Shown here one piece after another: positions 9,838-20,705 of a stretch of 64,000 bases of DNA (the stretch's first letter is position 1; each line of letters starts with the position of its first letter). The DNA lies in contig CAMRHE010000156.1 in the NCBI GenBank assembly GCA_947044405.1, forward strand, positions 3,597,001 to 3,661,000. Direction: 5' to 3'. The notes under the pieces are model-generated. The model did not search any database, was not told where the DNA came from, and saw nothing but the letters and a program-made list of their open reading frames with translations. The translations under genes and the position numbers were made by a program. This stretch comes from Leptodactylus fallax. Taxonomy: Eukaryota; Chordata; Amphibia; Anura; Leptodactylidae.

Positions 9838-12071
9838 TTAATAAAAATAGGACAAATCAGATCTAATATTCATCCCACCTGGAAACCGAGTACCCAGCTT
9901 TAGAATCCAGAAAGCTTCCCTTTTTAATAATTTTCTACGCCAATCCCCACCTCTGACTGGTCTAGGCACATATTCAATTGCACAAAAAGTGAAACTAGTG
10001 ACATTGCCCTTATGCTGACAAATAAAATGTTTTGAAGCATTAGAAACATTTTCATTAGGACTCTTATTACAATCGGCCAGATGTTCCGCAATCCTGATTT
10101 TAATCGGGCGTATTGTACAACCCACATACATTAGATTACATGATTCACAAAATATATACACTACATGGTGACTTGCGCAATTCATGAAATCCCGTATAAC
10201 GAAAGACCTTGACATGTTGGCATCATGAAAAGAATTCATTTTTTTGACAAATTTACAGGACCCACATCTGATATTACCACATCTAAAAAAACCATTTGTA
10301 TGTAACCAGGTAGTTTTCAACTTGTTGGTTGATAAAAATAAACTAGGGGACAAAATGTCTCTGAGAGACTGACCCCTTCTCGCTGTAAATTTCACTCCCT
10401 GTTTAAGAATGGTGTTCAAAACAGGATCCTGATATATAATATTGGAATATTTTTTTGAATTATTTTCATGACCTCCCGATATTGACAACTGTAAGGGGTT
10501 GAAAAAATCAAATCCCTATTTGTAATGTCATGATCACTGGATTTAGAAGATCTCTTTTGTGTAAGGAGATCCGATCTCAACTTTTTATCCACAATATTTT
10601 TCGCCCTCGCCAGTGACCATTGTGGATAACCTCGACTACGTAAACGTTGTGTAACCGCTTGACTTTGTGTCTCATAATCTTCATCCACAGAACAAGCCCT
10701 CCTAACTCTCGTCAGCTCACCCACCGGAATAGATTTTAACGTATGTTGTGGGTGATGGCTACGAGCATGAAGAATGGTATTGCCCGCAGATGGTTTTCTG
10801 TAGATAGAAGTGTTAACTCTACCACTAGATGCATCTCCTGTCAAAATCAAATCCAAAAAAGAAATGTTTGTAGTCTGACTTGAATATGTAAACTTTAGAT
10901 TATACAAATTGGAGTTGATATAATCAACAAAAACTGGTATGGACGCTACATCCCCCGACCATATAATCAATATGTCGTCAATGTAGCGTCCATACCAGTG
11001 TAACTGTTCCAAAAAAGGATTACCCGAAGAAAAAATGTTGAACTCCTCCCATCACGCCATGACCAAATTGGCCAAGGATGGTGAGAAGCGAGCCCCCATA
11101 GGGGCTCCCTGTATCTGTAAATAAAAAGAATCAAACATAAAAAAATTGTGTGTCAACAGATATCTAGTAACCTCCAGTACATATTCACATAACTCCTCAC
11201 AAAATGCACTATATCTGTACAAATGATGAGCCAAAGCAGTCAATGCGATATCATGTGGTATACTTGAATACAAAGCAACCACATCGCATGTTAGCCAGGA
11301 AAACTTTTCATCCCATATTATGCCATCAAAAGTATGTAATACCTGTTTGCTGTCCTTAATGAAACCAGGGACACGAGATACCAATGGCTGTAAAAGATCA
11401 TCAAGCCAGACACATAGTCTCTCATTAAGAGACCCAATCCCTGATATAACTGGGCGTAAGGGAGGTGGAAACTCAGATTTGTGTATTTTGGGGAGACCAT
11501 GAAAAATAGGGATAATAGGATGTTGTATCAGTAAATATTTTTTTTGTTGTTCAGAAATGAAACCTAAATTCACACCTTCACTTACAACATGTTCCAAAAT
11601 TTTAGAAAAAGCAGCTGATGGATCGGACTCCAACTTTCTATAGGTCTCAATATTCTCCAAAATATGCAAACAACTTGTTTTATAATCCACACTATTCAAC
11701 ACAACAATTTTACCCCCCTTATCCGCTACTTTGATTGTAATGTCATTATTAGATTTTAAATCAAATATGGCCTTTTGCTCACTGGAATTAAGGTTGTATT
11801 CACACTGTGCTTTCCTGGATTCCAAATCCTTCAGATCGTTTTCCACAGCGTTCTGAAACCATGAAAGGGCAGGAACCCTTGACTGAACTGGATAATACAT
11901 TGGATTTTTCACCTTAAATTTGATAGAATCAACATCCCTAATTCTCTCTACACTTTCATGTTGTAAACTAGAGAGGGTAACTAGTGAGACTTGTTCTTTG
12001 AAACACAAACGGCTAAACTCATTGTCTACATGTATAGATCCTGTTAAGTCTATAGGACACTGCTGCAGCAC
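9838..12071 (-). CDS. Penelope-like element polyprotein (RT + GIY-YIG endonuclease), broken
   Basis: About 740 codons. Domains in order: N-terminal region with VADKGGKIVVLNSVDY (the typical PLE DKGG block); RT with HGLPKIHK, RPVISGIGSLNERL, CDVVALYSSIPH (catalytic D), QGAPMGARFSPSLANL, and RYIDDILIIW (catalytic DD); a linker with C..N.RCGSC zinc-type cysteines; then GIY-YIG with VVYIFCESCNLMYVGCTIRP and R..EHL. The gene copies by target-primed reverse transcription in the nucleus. Damage: one in-frame TGA at 11052-11054, just after the RT QG motif, apparently replacing a Trp codon, and a one-base frame change near 10500 in a T/A run before the GIY-YIG part. All else is in one frame, so this is a fairly recent copy. 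The upstream end (12071) may be 5'-truncated. Non-functional as it stands. Confidence 0.9.
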
Positions 12072-13120
12072 CCATAACTGCCACTATTAAGAATACAGCA
12101 TAGGGATTGGGTAATGGGTCCAACCAAAATTTAGATCCAAGGCCCATAGGACTCTAGTTACACCACTGGGTACACCTTGTGGTAATTTCTGTGTCTGATG
12201 TTGGTTAGGGTGACTTGGTGGGATGCAGAATTAAAGGACTCAGGGGAACATAGGTAAGGTTGCAGGTAACTCACAGTTCTTTACTGTAGTTTTAGCAAGG
12301 CACATCAACTTGCAGAAGAGTATAAATAGACTTTCATTTTCTTGAGGCTGAAGTAAAGGCATATAGATGGTTCTGCCCGGGTCAGCAAGTACTAGTTCTT
12401 GGGCTAGTAATCTCTTTCTTTTCTCTTAATGATGCTCTCACTTTTTTCTCTTTACAGGGAAAACGCTTGAGATTTTACAGCTAAAATTGACATGGTGCAT
12501 TTTTTAAAATTTAGCAAATATCATGGGACATTTGATAAATTTGGGCAAATTATGATAAATGAGTGAACAGTCTCCCTTTGAGGCATGATTAACATTCCAA
12601 AGATGGTTGGACATCTAAAGAAGTGCTCCTGAAATCTCATACATACACCATTGATTCATGCTTCCCATGCTCTACGTTTCGTCATTCAGTACCACTCCCA
12701 ACTCTCGCTGTATGGAAGTAGAGAGATGAAGCAGGGGTTAATATACCCGGCTTCCCTGTATGCACCCATGGAGAAGAAATCAATGACACAGCATTTTAGA
12801 AGCACTTCAGTCATTCCTAAAAGGGTATGATTGCAGCAAAGAGGCTATTCACATAAATGGCCAGGCCCAGATGGTTATTTGGGGGTAATCAGCATACTGC
12901 AAGTTTGTTTTTACACTATGCATTTTCACAAAGATTATGTGAAGGAATAAAGCTGTAAAAGGGAGAATAATGTGTGGTAACCAGGGGTAACCGGGCTAGC
13001 TGGAACGGTGTCACGTGGCAGAGTGGAAGCAGCCCTAGTACCTCACATATCTCAATTCTTCTGGAGTACCCTTGTGCAGTGTGCAGGCTAATGACTTCTG
13101 ACACAAAGTTGAGGTGAAAC
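12072..13120. other. No recognised gene; hAT-like terminus
   Basis: Non-coding. At 12152-12168 ctctagttacaccactg is the reverse complement of a common frog hAT end (cagtggTGTAACTAGAG), suggesting a truncated repeat up to 12168. The remainder (12169-13120) shows nothing identifiable, apart from a 17-base identity at 12917-12933 with 23146-23162. Confidence 0.4.
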
Positions 13121-13124
13121 CAGG

Positions 13125-14218
13125 TGTAGGGAACTGCCATTTCTACTAGTATATAATGTATCTAGCTTCTTTGCCCCTGCAGTTTGGCTTCAGAGACCCC
13201 AGGTATTCAGTGCAGGGTTTGTTTATAAATACAGTGAGTCAGACACATGTGAGGCAGAGCTGCTGGGTGGAGAGATGTGAGCAGAGCTGCTGTGAGACAG
13301 ACATGTTATGTCTGGGGGAGTCTAAGGCAGGTGGTAGGTGTAATTCTAAGGAGTAGATAAACAGATATTTAAGAATCTATATCCTTGAGACCAGCTAGTG
13401 ACCTTATTTCAGAGCCACCTGTTCCTCTTTACTTCAGAGTATATAGTTAGGTATGTGTTACCCCCTATATACTCACAGGACCTAGCTAGTAACTGTAGTT
13501 AGGGATCCATATATATATATAGTTCAGGGCAGTGATAGGTTAGGCTTCCGACGGCCAGCTAGCTAGTTAGAGGCCCGGTTGCACTAGTAGTTTAGCTGGC
13601 AGGTTAAGGACTCAGTGTTAGGGTAGTCAGGCCTGCATCTACTGCCATCACTGTCGCCCTGTTTGTTGCCTGTGAAGAATCTCATCATCATCATAATCTC
13701 CTGATCGGCTGTCTATCATCTCCTGGAAGAATCCGAGGATCCACAGTCATCCACAGGGGCCCCTGCAACTCTTCTGTTGCCTGGAGGTATTGTGCACCGG
13801 AATCTTGCTATATATCTATATATATATACCCGGGTATATAACCTAAGACTGTTGTGGACTTGCTGGTTGTTGTAGTACTGCTGTGTTCTGAGTATATTGT
13901 ATGTATGTATTATTACCCTCTTGATTCTTATAAAGCTACTGTTATAACCTTATGTGGTATCTGTATGTATTCTTCAGACTGTGAGATTAGTACAGTGATC
14001 CTTGTTAAGGCTACTAACTGTACTTCATGGGTAAGTCCCAGGAAGAGATCCTCCCTGTAATACAGAGGCTCTATCCTGGGTGGAGGCACTGATATATTTC
14101 ATATATGTTCCCACTCTTCCCTTCAGTGAAGGCTTCAGGTCCCATTATACACACAGGTCAGCGCCAGAGTCTATTGTGGGAGGGATAATACTCATACCCC
14201 CCCCCAAATAGGGCTACA
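13125..14218 (+). repeat. 5' LTR of gypsy element
   Basis: TGTAGGG...CTACA termini; about 1094 bp, with the same sequence repeated at 19593-20701. Contains a TATAAAT box at 13224-13230, an (AT)n tract near 13510, a second AT tract near 13812, and a C-run at 14197. The four bases before it (cagg, 13121-13124) are repeated after the 3' LTR (20702-20705), giving a 4-bp target duplication. Against the 3' LTR I count roughly a dozen substitutions plus length changes in the AT and C tracts, so near 99 percent identity and a recent insertion. Confidence 0.92.
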
Positions 14219-14238
14219 TTTGGAGGCACAGCTGAGAT
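14219..14238 (+). other. Primer-binding site candidate
   Basis: tttggaggcacagctgagat directly follows the LTR end, the place where the tRNA primer anneals. TGGAGGCAC... is a plausible tRNA 3' complement, but I could not assign the tRNA. Confidence 0.55.
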
Positions 14239-14244
14239 TTAGAA

Positions 14245-14865
14245 GTGGGAATAGTCATTGATATGGAGAAGCGATATAGCTCAGAGGGGAACCTCCCACT
14301 AGCTACTACATGGGATTACCAACCTCCTGTTCCTCCCCTGGTTCAGGTAAAGGAAGAACCCCGCTCAGCCAGTTACCCCCCCAGTATGGCCGTCGCTAGC
14401 AGTTCCTCTAGTGACAGTGCTATTAGCACTTTAGCCAAGCTGACTGAAATGTTAGCTCAGGGCCTGCAGGCCACTCACTACAAGAAACTAAAGGTATTCT
14501 CTGGTAATGTCCCAGTACCACAAGGTGAGGAAAACTTTGAGATATGGAAAGAACATACTCTCCAATGCCTGAAGGAATGGTCTTGCTCTGAAGAAGGCAA
14601 GCGGCAGCGTATCAGTGAAAGTTTACGGTCTCCTGCTGCAGAATTGATCCGCTTGTACAGAGACTCTCATGAAGGAGTGAGTGCATTGGACTATATACAA
14701 GTACTGTCTGATCACTTTGAGCCATACTATGACCTTGCTCAGATGGTTGCTGATTACCGAATGTTCATCAAAAAGAAGGGGAAAATGTCTCTACTTTTAT
14801 TAACCGTTTACAGCTACTTCTTTCACGTCTGGTGTACCACACAGCTATATCTACTTCAGAGGTAG
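14245..14865 (+). CDS. Gag (PNMA-like capsid), frame-shifted
   Basis: Encodes the capsid polyprotein of the gypsy element. Residues from about 85 read YKKLKVFSGNVPVPQGEENF, EIWKEHTLQCLKEWSCSEEGK, RQRISESLRSPAAELIRLYR, the block shared by vertebrate Ty3/gypsy Gag and its domesticated descendants (PNMA and ZCCHC12/18 families). A Pro-rich, Ser-rich stretch precedes it. Near 14780-14790 a one-base change throws the frame into an unrelated Leu/Tyr-rich tail ending at 14865; the capsid C-terminal half and nucleocapsid continue in another frame (next entry). The first ATG after the primer site is a reasonable start, although the annotated start near 14245 may not be the natural one. Confidence 0.85.
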   Translation: MGIVIDMEKRYSSEGNLPLATTWDYQPPVPPLVQVKEEPRSASYPPSMAVASSSSSDSAISTLAKLTEMLAQGLQATHYKKLKVFSGNVPVPQGEENFEIWKEHTLQCLKEWSCSEEGKRQRISESLRSPAAELIRLYRDSHEGVSALDYIQVLSDHFEPYYDLAQMVADYRMFIKKKGKMSLLLLTVYSYFFHVWCTTQLYLLQR

Positions 14866-16064
14866 ACGCTATGAGGACCAGTCAGTTGGTGAGAGGGTTA
14901 CAACCTCATCATCCTCTTGCTCAAGTACTCAAGGTCTTACTATCTGACAAAGTTCTTCCATTTCCTGACTTAATGAAGTTAGTGAAGAAACAAGAAGCTG
15001 ACATTAGTTTTAGTACCCCTAAGAAAATGAAAAGCATCTCTAAAGAAGATGTTCTTCCTAGTTCAAACAAGAACAAACCAGCGGAGTGGTCAGAACCTAG
15101 ACAGTCCGCCACCCCACCCACTGCAACTCAATGGAGGAAGGATGCTAGAACCTGTTATAAATGTGGTCAGATGGGCCATACTGCCAGACAGTGTACGGAG
15201 GACAGTGAGGGAATGGGACACAGTGCTGTCTTTTCTATTCAGAATCAAAGACACCGGAGGAAGGCGGGCCGAGTAAAGACCAGAGGCGCTATTGCGGGCT
15301 CCAGGTCTGTTGTCAAAGTCACTGTCAATGGTCATGCCGCTCCTGCCCTGTTTGATACAGGATCTCAAGTGACCCTGATTTATCGCTCGTTCTACCAAAA
15401 GTATATGAGGGATATACCTCTTCAGTCTACGGGACAAATGAAATTGTGGGGGCTTAATTCAGGATCATATCCTGTAGACGGTAGCCTACAAGTATTTATA
15501 GCTGTCCCTGAATTAGAAGATCAGAGTGTCGCTCCCATGAAGATTACGGCTCTTGTCTGCCCTGATACAGGGGATTCTTGTGCAGCTCCTGTGATACTTG
15601 GCACTAATTGTCCCGCGGTGCATTATGCTTTTCAGAAGTTTCTTGGAAGAGATTGGAACCCTGCAGCTCAGCCGGTGAATATATCTTCTGATCTTAGAGA
15701 ACTCTGTGATGCCCTGTCTACTGGCTATCGACATGGAATGGTATATCATATCGGTGAAAGAACCGTGGAAGTTCCTGCCGGCGGGGAGAGAGTTCTGAGA
15801 GTAGCCTCCAGCATTGCTCCCGATTTGCTTGAAGGGGGGAGTTATGTCCTTATGGAAACCCCTGAAGAAATGATTAACCAGAATGGCTGGATGGTGATCC
15901 CCGAGAGAAAGGACTGGAGAAATAAAGTGGAGTTATCTACCTGTGTGACAGTGAGGAACTGTTCACCGCATCTGATCGTAATTGGACCATACCAGAATGT
16001 GGCCCACTGCTACCCTGTGCTTGGAGTAAATCCATACGCTGAAGTGTGCAGGATTCAAATCTGA
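14832..16064 (+). CDS. Gag C-terminus, CCHC nucleocapsid and aspartic protease
   Basis: Continues the capsid (MRTSQLVRGLQPHHPLAQVL), then a zinc knuckle CYKCGQMGHTARQC (C-X2-C-X4-H-X4-C) that binds RNA, then a retropepsin: VKVTVNGHAAPALFDTGSQV with catalytic DTGS, and VILGTNC near the end. The protease cuts the polyprotein. A single TGA at 16062-16064 ends the frame; the RT region downstream is in the same frame, so gag-protease and RT are separated only by this stop. The stop could be a mutation or a read-through signal; one copy cannot decide. The start of this frame is artificial, since it is entered by the frameshift near 14785. Confidence 0.88.
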   Translation: MYHTAISTSEVDAMRTSQLVRGLQPHHPLAQVLKVLLSDKVLPFPDLMKLVKKQEADISFSTPKKMKSISKEDVLPSSNKNKPAEWSEPRQSATPPTATQWRKDARTCYKCGQMGHTARQCTEDSEGMGHSAVFSIQNQRHRRKAGRVKTRGAIAGSRSVVKVTVNGHAAPALFDTGSQVTLIYRSFYQKYMRDIPLQSTGQMKLWGLNSGSYPVDGSLQVFIAVPELEDQSVAPMKITALVCPDTGDSCAAPVILGTNCPAVHYAFQKFLGRDWNPAAQPVNISSDLRELCDALSTGYRHGMVYHIGERTVEVPAGGERVLRVASSIAPDLLEGGSYVLMETPEEMINQNGWMVIPERKDWRNKVELSTCVTVRNCSPHLIVIGPYQNVAHCYPVLGVNPYAEVCRIQI

Positions 16065-18710
16065 GATGCAATCCCTAATCTCAATCTTGACTTGAGTGAT
16101 CCACATTTACCAGAGGCCTGGAATCAGCGACTGACACAGAAGTTGTCTGAATTATCGGAAGTGTTCTCCATGGACGATATGGATGTAGGTTGTGCTAAAA
16201 GTGCTCAACACACTTTCCGATTGACCGATTCTGCTCCCTTCCGGGAGCGACCACGGAGAGTTGCTCCAAAGGATGTTGATGAGTTAAGACAAACTCTACA
16301 GCAAATGAAAGGTCAGGGGATCATTGTGGACAGTAAGAGCCCCTATGCCTCACCTATTGTGGTGGTAAGAAAAAAATCTGGAGCAATTCGCCTATGTGTG
16401 GATTACAGAACTCTGAACCGGAGAACATTACCTGATCAGTATACACTGCCGAGAATTGAAGAAGCTCTGAATGGAAACTGTTGGTTCACAGTGCTGAACC
16501 TAAGATCGGGATACTATCAAGTCCCAATGGCACCTGAGGATCAGGAAAAAACAGCCTTCATATGCCCCTTGGGTTTCTTTCAGTTCACTCGCATGCCGCA
16601 AGGTACAAAAGGTGCACCAGCAACGTTCCAAAGGTTGATGGAAAGAGTGTTAGGTGATTTAGTGCCCTGGGAATGCCTTGTATATCTTGACGACATTATT
16701 GTGTTTGTAAAGACGCTGGAAGAACATGAAGAACGACTCATGAGAGTACTCCAACGCTTAAAAGAAGAGGGGCTGAAGTTGTCGGCTGAAAAATGCAAAT
16801 TTTGTAGATCTTCAGTCACTTATGTAGGTCATATTGTTTCTGCTGAAGGAGTTGGTACCGATCCTGGTAAGATTGAAGCTGTGGTGAATTGGCCCCGACC
16901 GCAAAATATTACGGAGTTGCAATCTTTCTTGGGGTTTTGTGGATTCTATCAACGATTTGTGGAAGGATATTCAAAAATTGCTCGAGCCCTCCTCGACCTG
17001 TTGAAGAGTGATACAGGAGATCCGGGAAAGAAGAAAGGGTCTTCCAAAAGCCTTTTTGGCGATAGGTGGACTGCGGATTGTGAAGAAGCATTTAAGTTGT
17101 TGAAGAAGAAATTGACAGAAGCTCCCGTTCTGGCTTATGCTGATGCACAGAAGCCATATGTGCTACATGTAGATGCCAGCTTTGAAGGATTAGGTGGCGT
17201 GCTGCACCAAGAATACCCGGCCGGGTTACGGCCCATAGCTTTCATAAGTCGAAGTCTTTCTCCCAGCGAGAAAAATTATCCAGTGCATAAATTGGAGTTT
17301 TTGGTGCTCAAGTGGGCCAGTGTTGATAAATCACTTGACTATTTATACGGAGCCACGTTTGAAGTAAGAACAGACAACAATCCACTGACATACGTTTTGT
17401 CAACCGCTAAACTCAATGCTACAGGACATTGCTGGTTGGTGGCTTTATCCAACTACCAATTCACACTCAAGTATAAACCGGGGCCTAAGAACATTGGGGC
17501 AGATGCTCTATCAAGACGGCCTGGATCACCTAGTCCGGAAGTAGTGGATGAATGGGAAGAAGTGCCAAGTCCTGGAGTAGGAGCTTTGTGTGCCATGGCT
17601 GCTGTAGTTGAAGACCGAGTAGCCTTTTCTGAAACTCGGCTTATTGACTCTTTTGGGGGAGGTCCCGAAGCTGTACCAGACATGTTTGCATACCCTGCTG
17701 CTTTAGGATCCTTTGAGAGTTGCTCTATATCTTCAAAGCGAATGATCTGGAGTCAAAAGACTGATCCTTTAATTGGACCTCTTTATCAAGCAATGAGTTC
17801 TCAAGACAGAGAAATGTTAAAGACATCCCTACCCTCTGAATGCAGTCAACTTCTACGAGATTGGGAGAAGTTTGAAATAAACAACGGCCTACTTTATCGT
17901 GTGATGCTGTATCATGATCACCCTGGAAGGCGCCAACTAGTTATTCCAAGCTGCTTTCAGAAGATGATTTTCCGAAGTCTGCATGATTATCATGGTCATT
18001 TGGGACCTGAGAAGACTTATGGCCTAATACAAGACCGATTCTACTGGCCCAAAATGAGAGATACCGTGTCTCGTCTGTGTAGGTGCTGTCGCAGATGTTT
18101 GCAGAGGAAGACTGTCCCGGTTCCAGCGGCCTTCATGGGACACTTGAAGAGTTCGGGCCCCAAGGATCTTGTCTGCATAGACTTCCTTTGTATTGACAAC
18201 GACTCCAGAGGATTTGGAAATGTATTGGTGGTGACTGACCACTTCACACGATATGCTCAAGCCTTTCCGACTAAGGATCAAAAAGCAGTCACTGTTGCAA
18301 GAGTGCTTTGGGAAAAGTATTTTATCCATTATGGCTTACCACACCGGTTGCATTCTGATCAAGGCCGGGATTTTGAGAGTAACCTGATCAAAGAGTTACT
18401 TCAGTTGTTGAACATCCGCAAAAGTCGGACGACGCCTTACCATCCAGAGGGAGATGCCCTTCCTGAAAGATTTAACAGGACTTTACTTGATATGCTTGGT
18501 ACCTTACGAATTGAGGATAAGCGATCCTGGAGTCGAAAAGTGGAGGCTATGCTGCATGCCTATAATAGTACAAGGCACGAGAGCACAGGATATTCACCAT
18601 ACTTTCTGATGTTTGCAATAGGTGGCCTAGGCTACCTATTGACATCTTGTTGGGAGTCTCTACCGATGGTATCAGTCATCGAGATCATTACCGATACGTG
18701 GCACGTTTGA
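16065..18710 (+). CDS. Gypsy Pol: reverse transcriptase, RNase H, integrase
   Basis: First ATG-like start near 16092, but the frame is open from 16065 in phase with the protease. RT: SPIVVVRKKSGAIRLCVDYR, FTRMPQGTKGAPATFQRLM, and YLDDIIVF (catalytic DD). RNase H: YVLHVDASFEGLGGVLHQE, RTDNNPLTYVL, GADALSRR. Integrase: an HHCC zinc domain (HDYHGHLG...CRCCRRC), then CIDF (first D), HSDQGRDF (second D), and the E in HPEGDALPERFN. It makes cDNA from the RNA and inserts it. Near 18615 a frame change destroys the sequence just past YSPYFLMF, so the native end is lost and 18620-18710 is out-of-frame. Catalytic residues all look intact. Confidence 0.93.
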   Translation, partial: DAIPNLNLDLSDPHLPEAWNQRLTQKLSELSEVFSMDDMDVGCAKSAQHTFRLTDSAPFRERPRRVAPKDVDELRQTLQQMKGQGIIVDSKSPYASPIVVVRKKSGAIRLCVDYRTLNRRTLPDQYTLPRIEEALNGNCWFTVLNLRSGYYQVPMAPEDQEKTAFICPLGFFQFTRMPQGTKGAPATFQRLMERVLGDLVPWECLVYLDDIIVFVKTLEEHEERLMRVLQRLKEEGLKLSAEKCKFCRSSVTYVGHIVSAEGVGTDPGKIEAVVNWPRPQNITELQSFLGFCGFYQRFVEGYSKIARALLDLLKSDTGDPGKKKGSSKSLFGDRWTADCEEAFKLLKKKLTEAPVLAYADAQKPYVLHVDASFEGLGGVLHQEYPAGLRPIAFISRSLSPSEKNYPVHKLEFLVLKWASVDKSLDYLYGATFEVRTDNNPLTYVLSTAKLNATGHCWLVALSNYQFTLKYKPGPKNIGADALSRRPGSPSPEVVDEWEEVPSPGVGALCAMAAVVEDRVAFSETRLIDSFGGGPEAVPDMFAYPAALGSFESCSISSKRMIWSQKTDPLIGPLYQAMSSQDREMLKTSLPSECSQLLRDWEKFEINNGLLYRVMLYHDHPGRRQLVIPSCFQKMIFRSLHDYHGHLGPEKTYGLIQDRFYWPKMRDTVSRLCRCCRRCLQRKTVPVPAAFMGHLKSSGPKDLVCIDFLCIDNDSRGFGNVLVVTDHFTRYAQAFPTKDQKAVTVARVLWEKYFIHYGLPHRLHSDQGRDFESNLIKELLQLLNIRKSRTTPYHPEGDALPERFNRTLLDMLGTLRIEDKRSWSRKVEAMLHAYNSTRHESTGYSPYFLMFAIGGLGYLLTSCWESLPMVSVIEIITDTWHV

Positions 18711-18810
18711 AAGAAACGCTTAAGAGTGCTTATCAGCAGGCTGAGGAAAATGCGGCCAAAGTGAATGAAGGAAATAAAAGGAGATTTGATCTTCGAGTAA
18801 GATACGAGAA

Positions 18811-19473
18811 TTGAACCCTGGTGACCATGTTCTGCTACGGAATTTGGGAGCATCTGCAAAACATAAGCTGGCTGATCGATGGCGGAGTGAACTCTTTACA
18901 GTGGTAGATCGGTTGCCTGGAATACCAGTCTACAAGATAAAAGGACGGGACGGGAGGATCAAGACTTGGCATAGAAATCATTTGTTGCCTGTACCTCAGA
19001 TTGATGGTATGGATATCTCCAATGATGGCTCGGCCTGCGATTCTCCACAGCCCTTAGCCGATATTCCACCTGACCTTCCTGAAACTCCTGAGAGTGATTG
19101 GACTGTGGCTCCTGAAGTTCCTAGATCACCAGTATCTTCTCCTTCAGGGAGACCTATGAACCCTCAAACTCCAGAATTCATACCTAGATCTGTGTCTACA
19201 GATGAGCAGGGATCTAGCTCTCCTACGCCACCAGCACCATCCCCTCCCATGGCAGACAACCCTAGTTTAGGGCCTGGACATGCTAGTTTACCTCAGAGAG
19301 AGGTACGGAGAGGAGAGAGAATTAGACACCCTCCACCTATACTGACATATGATAGTTTGGGGGACCCCAGATTTACTACTCAGCCTCATTTATATCATGC
19401 TTGGGTGGGTGCAGTGTCCACTTTGGTCAATATGTTACCAATTTTCGCTCCTGTTGGCATGTATAACTATTAA
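18811..19473 (+). CDS. Integrase C-terminal (GPY-like/SH3-like) domain and tail
   Basis: A separate frame holding MNPGDHVLLRNLGASAKHKL, ADRWRSELFTVVDRLPGIPV, YKIKGRDGRIKTWHRNHLLP, the DNA-binding C-terminal domain of gypsy integrases. A Pro/Ser-rich linker and a conserved terminal stretch (RRGERIRHPPPILTYDSLGD...) follow before the stop at 19473. It should be fused to the integrase core; frame changes near 18615 and near 18800 separate them. Domain recognition is solid; this start is only the first Met of the surviving frame. Confidence 0.85.
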   Translation: MNPGDHVLLRNLGASAKHKLADRWRSELFTVVDRLPGIPVYKIKGRDGRIKTWHRNHLLPVPQIDGMDISNDGSACDSPQPLADIPPDLPETPESDWTVAPEVPRSPVSSPSGRPMNPQTPEFIPRSVSTDEQGSSSPTPPAPSPPMADNPSLGPGHASLPQREVRRGERIRHPPPILTYDSLGDPRFTTQPHLYHAWVGAVSTLVNMLPIFAPVGMYNY

Positions 19474-19579
19474 CCTGTTGTGACTCTGTAAATGCAAAAG
19501 CAACCATATTGATATTGTCATTGGTAATGTCGACTGTATACTATGACTTTGTATGTCTTTGACGTGACGTAAAGATTTC

Positions 19580-19592
19580 ACCAGAGGGAGAG
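19580..19592 (+). other. Polypurine tract
   Basis: ccagagggagag immediately before the 3' LTR TGTAGGG is the expected primer for plus-strand DNA synthesis. Confidence 0.75.
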
Positions 19593-20701
19593 TGTAGGGA
19601 ACTGCCATTTCTACTAGTATATAATGTATCTAGCTTCTTTGCCCCTGCAGTTTGGCTCCAGAGACCCCAGGCATTCAGTGCAGGGTTTGTTTATAAATAC
19701 AGTGAGTCAGACACATGTGAGGCAGAGCTGCTGGGGGGAGAGATGTGAGGTAGAGCTGCTGTGAGACAGACATGTTATGTCTGGGGGAGTCTAAGGCAGG
19801 TGGTAGGTGTAATTCTAAGGAGTAGATAAACAGATATTTAAGAATCTATATCCTTGAGACCAGCTAGTGACCTTATTTCAGAGCCACCTGTTCCTCTTTA
19901 CTTCAGAGTATATAGTTAGGTATGTGTTACCCCCGATATACTCACAGGACCTAGCTAGTAACTGTAGTTAGGGATCCATATATATATATATAGTTCAGGG
20001 CAGTGATAGGTTAGGCTTCCGACGGCCAGCTAGCTAGTTAGAGGCCCGGTTGCACTAGTAGTTTAGCTGGCAGGTTAAGGACTCAGTGTTAGGGTAGTCA
20101 GGCCTGCATCTACTGCCGTCACTGTAGCCCTGTTTGCTGCCTGTGAAGAATCTCATCATCATCATAATCTCCTGATCGGCTGTCTATCATCTCCTGGAAG
20201 AATCCGAGGATCCACAGTCATCCACAGGGGCCCCTGCATCTCTTCTGTTGCCTGGAGGTATTGTGCACCGGAATCTTGCTATATATCTATATATATATAT
20301 ACCCGGGTATATAACCTAAGACTGTTGTGGACTTGCTGGTTGTTGTAGTACTTCTGTGTTCTGAGTATATTGTATGTATGTATTATTACCCTCTTGATTC
20401 TTATAAAGCTACTGTTATAACCTTATGTGGTATCTGTATGTATTCTTCAGACTGTGAGATTAGTACAGTGATCCTTGTTAAGGCTACTAACTGTACTTCA
20501 TGGGTAAGTCCCAGGAAGAGATCCTCCCTGTAATACAGAGGCTCTATCCTGGGTGGAGGCACTGATATACTTCATATATGTTCCCACTCTTCCCTTCAGC
20601 GAAGGCTTCAGGTCCCATTATACACACAGGTCAGCGCCAGAGTCTATTGTGGGAGGGATAATACTCATACCCCCCCCCCCCCCCCCCCAAATAGGGCTAC
20701 A
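19593..20701 (+). repeat. 3' LTR of gypsy element
   Basis: Near-identical to 13125-14218 and with the same TGT...ACA ends; longer mainly because its C-run (20671-20688) is expanded to about 18. Followed by the matching cagg duplication. Together the LTRs define a 7.58-kb element (13125-20701). Confidence 0.92.
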
Positions 20702-20705
20702 CAGG

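Noticed and set aside
13854..14060. Identical 68-residue frame in both LTRs
   Set aside because: Its duplication follows from the LTRs themselves; no domain and no sign of being translated.
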